From the NCBI GenBank assembly GCA_024637135.1, contig JAGXFT010000089.1:1-32181 (forward strand): 32,181 nucleotides of DNA, in the 5' to 3' direction. Position numbers and translations under genes: made by a program. Origin of the DNA: Nitriliruptorales bacterium. GTDB lineage: Bacteria; Actinomycetota; Nitriliruptoria; Nitriliruptorales; Nitriliruptoraceae. The notes beneath the pieces are model-generated. The model was given only the letters and a program-made list of their open reading frames with translations. It did not search any database and was not told the DNA's origin. This document shows, one piece after another, positions 32,080 to 32,181 of the stretch. Within the stretch, counting starts at the first letter, position 1. Each line of letters starts with the position of its first letter.

Positions 32080-32181
32080 TCACTCGCCCCCGACCTCCAG
32101 ACCCGACAGTTGCTCCACCAGGTCGACGTAGGCGTCGACGTCGAACTTGCGCTCCAGGCCTGCCCGAGTCATGGTCCGCAC
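32080..32181 (-). CDS. C-terminal fragment of an unidentified protein
   Basis: The frame is open on the minus strand from the window edge to a TGA at 32080-32082. The last 33 residues include MTRAGLERKFDVDAYVDLVEQLSGLEV and end GGE. This looks like a real C-terminal helix, but it is too short to name. An ATG at residue 4 of the fragment could be internal. It is convergent with the GNAT gene. Confidence 0.5.
   Translation of the reverse strand: MRTMTRAGLERKFDVDAYVDLVEQLSGLEVGGE

Overview
The window is GC-rich chromosomal DNA from an actinobacterium. Two lines of evidence point there: a mycothiol-type redox toolkit (an Rv2466c-like DsbA-fold protein and a mycoredoxin-like glutaredoxin), and actinobacterial gene types (an AccE-like carboxylase epsilon subunit, an Rv3303c-like LpdA, paired dynamin-like GTPases, many GTG starts, GTGA/ATGA start-stop overlaps and TAnnnT -10 boxes, one apparently leaderless). 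The genus cannot be named from sequence alone; a deep-branching lineage such as Nitriliruptoria is only a guess. No tRNA, rRNA, CRISPR array, transposase or phage gene was seen, so this looks like core chromosome.

Layout. 1-296: 3' end of a phosphoenolpyruvate synthase gene. 543-6557: a biotin carboxylase locus: birA (minus), the carboxyltransferase accD/pccB and a small accE-like gene (plus), two secreted copper-site cupredoxins (minus) interrupting it, then the biotin carboxylase/BCCP subunit (plus). 6692-8492: an LpdA-like flavoprotein and two membrane micropeptides of 35 and 41 aa (all minus). 8647-11984: a translationally coupled pair of dynamin/YfjP-type GTPases. 12138-16613: mycothiol-linked DsbA-like protein, class V aminotransferase, methylmalonyl-CoA mutase large subunit and dienelactone hydrolase. 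16759-22487: sdhC-sdhA-sdhB followed by a 62-aa membrane protein and a 616-aa envelope protein of unknown role. 22746-24005: glutamate dehydrogenase (plus). 24135-25551: mycoredoxin-like protein and a voltage-gated-type K+ channel with a zinc ribbon. 25686-29081: an ABC exporter operon (permease, two ATPases, TetR). 29203-30207: trpS. 30608-32181: a secreted acidic protein, a GNAT acetyltransferase and the end of an unidentified gene.

How the genes fit together. The carboxylase has the propionyl-CoA-type active-site Asp, birA can biotinylate it, the mutase has methylmalonyl-type residues, and succinate dehydrogenase is nearby. Together they suggest a propionyl-CoA to succinate route feeding the TCA cycle; the epimerase and the B12-binding mutase subunit are not in the window.

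The least explained content is outside the enzymes: tandem palindromes with a compensatory base-pair change after gdhA; a 62/63-bp repeat array ending in a 13-bp hairpin before trpS; a 54-bp duplication upstream of the carboxylase alpha gene; a 27-bp in-frame repeat that gives accE three GTG starts; and a dyad overlapping the -10 box of the TetR/ABC operon.
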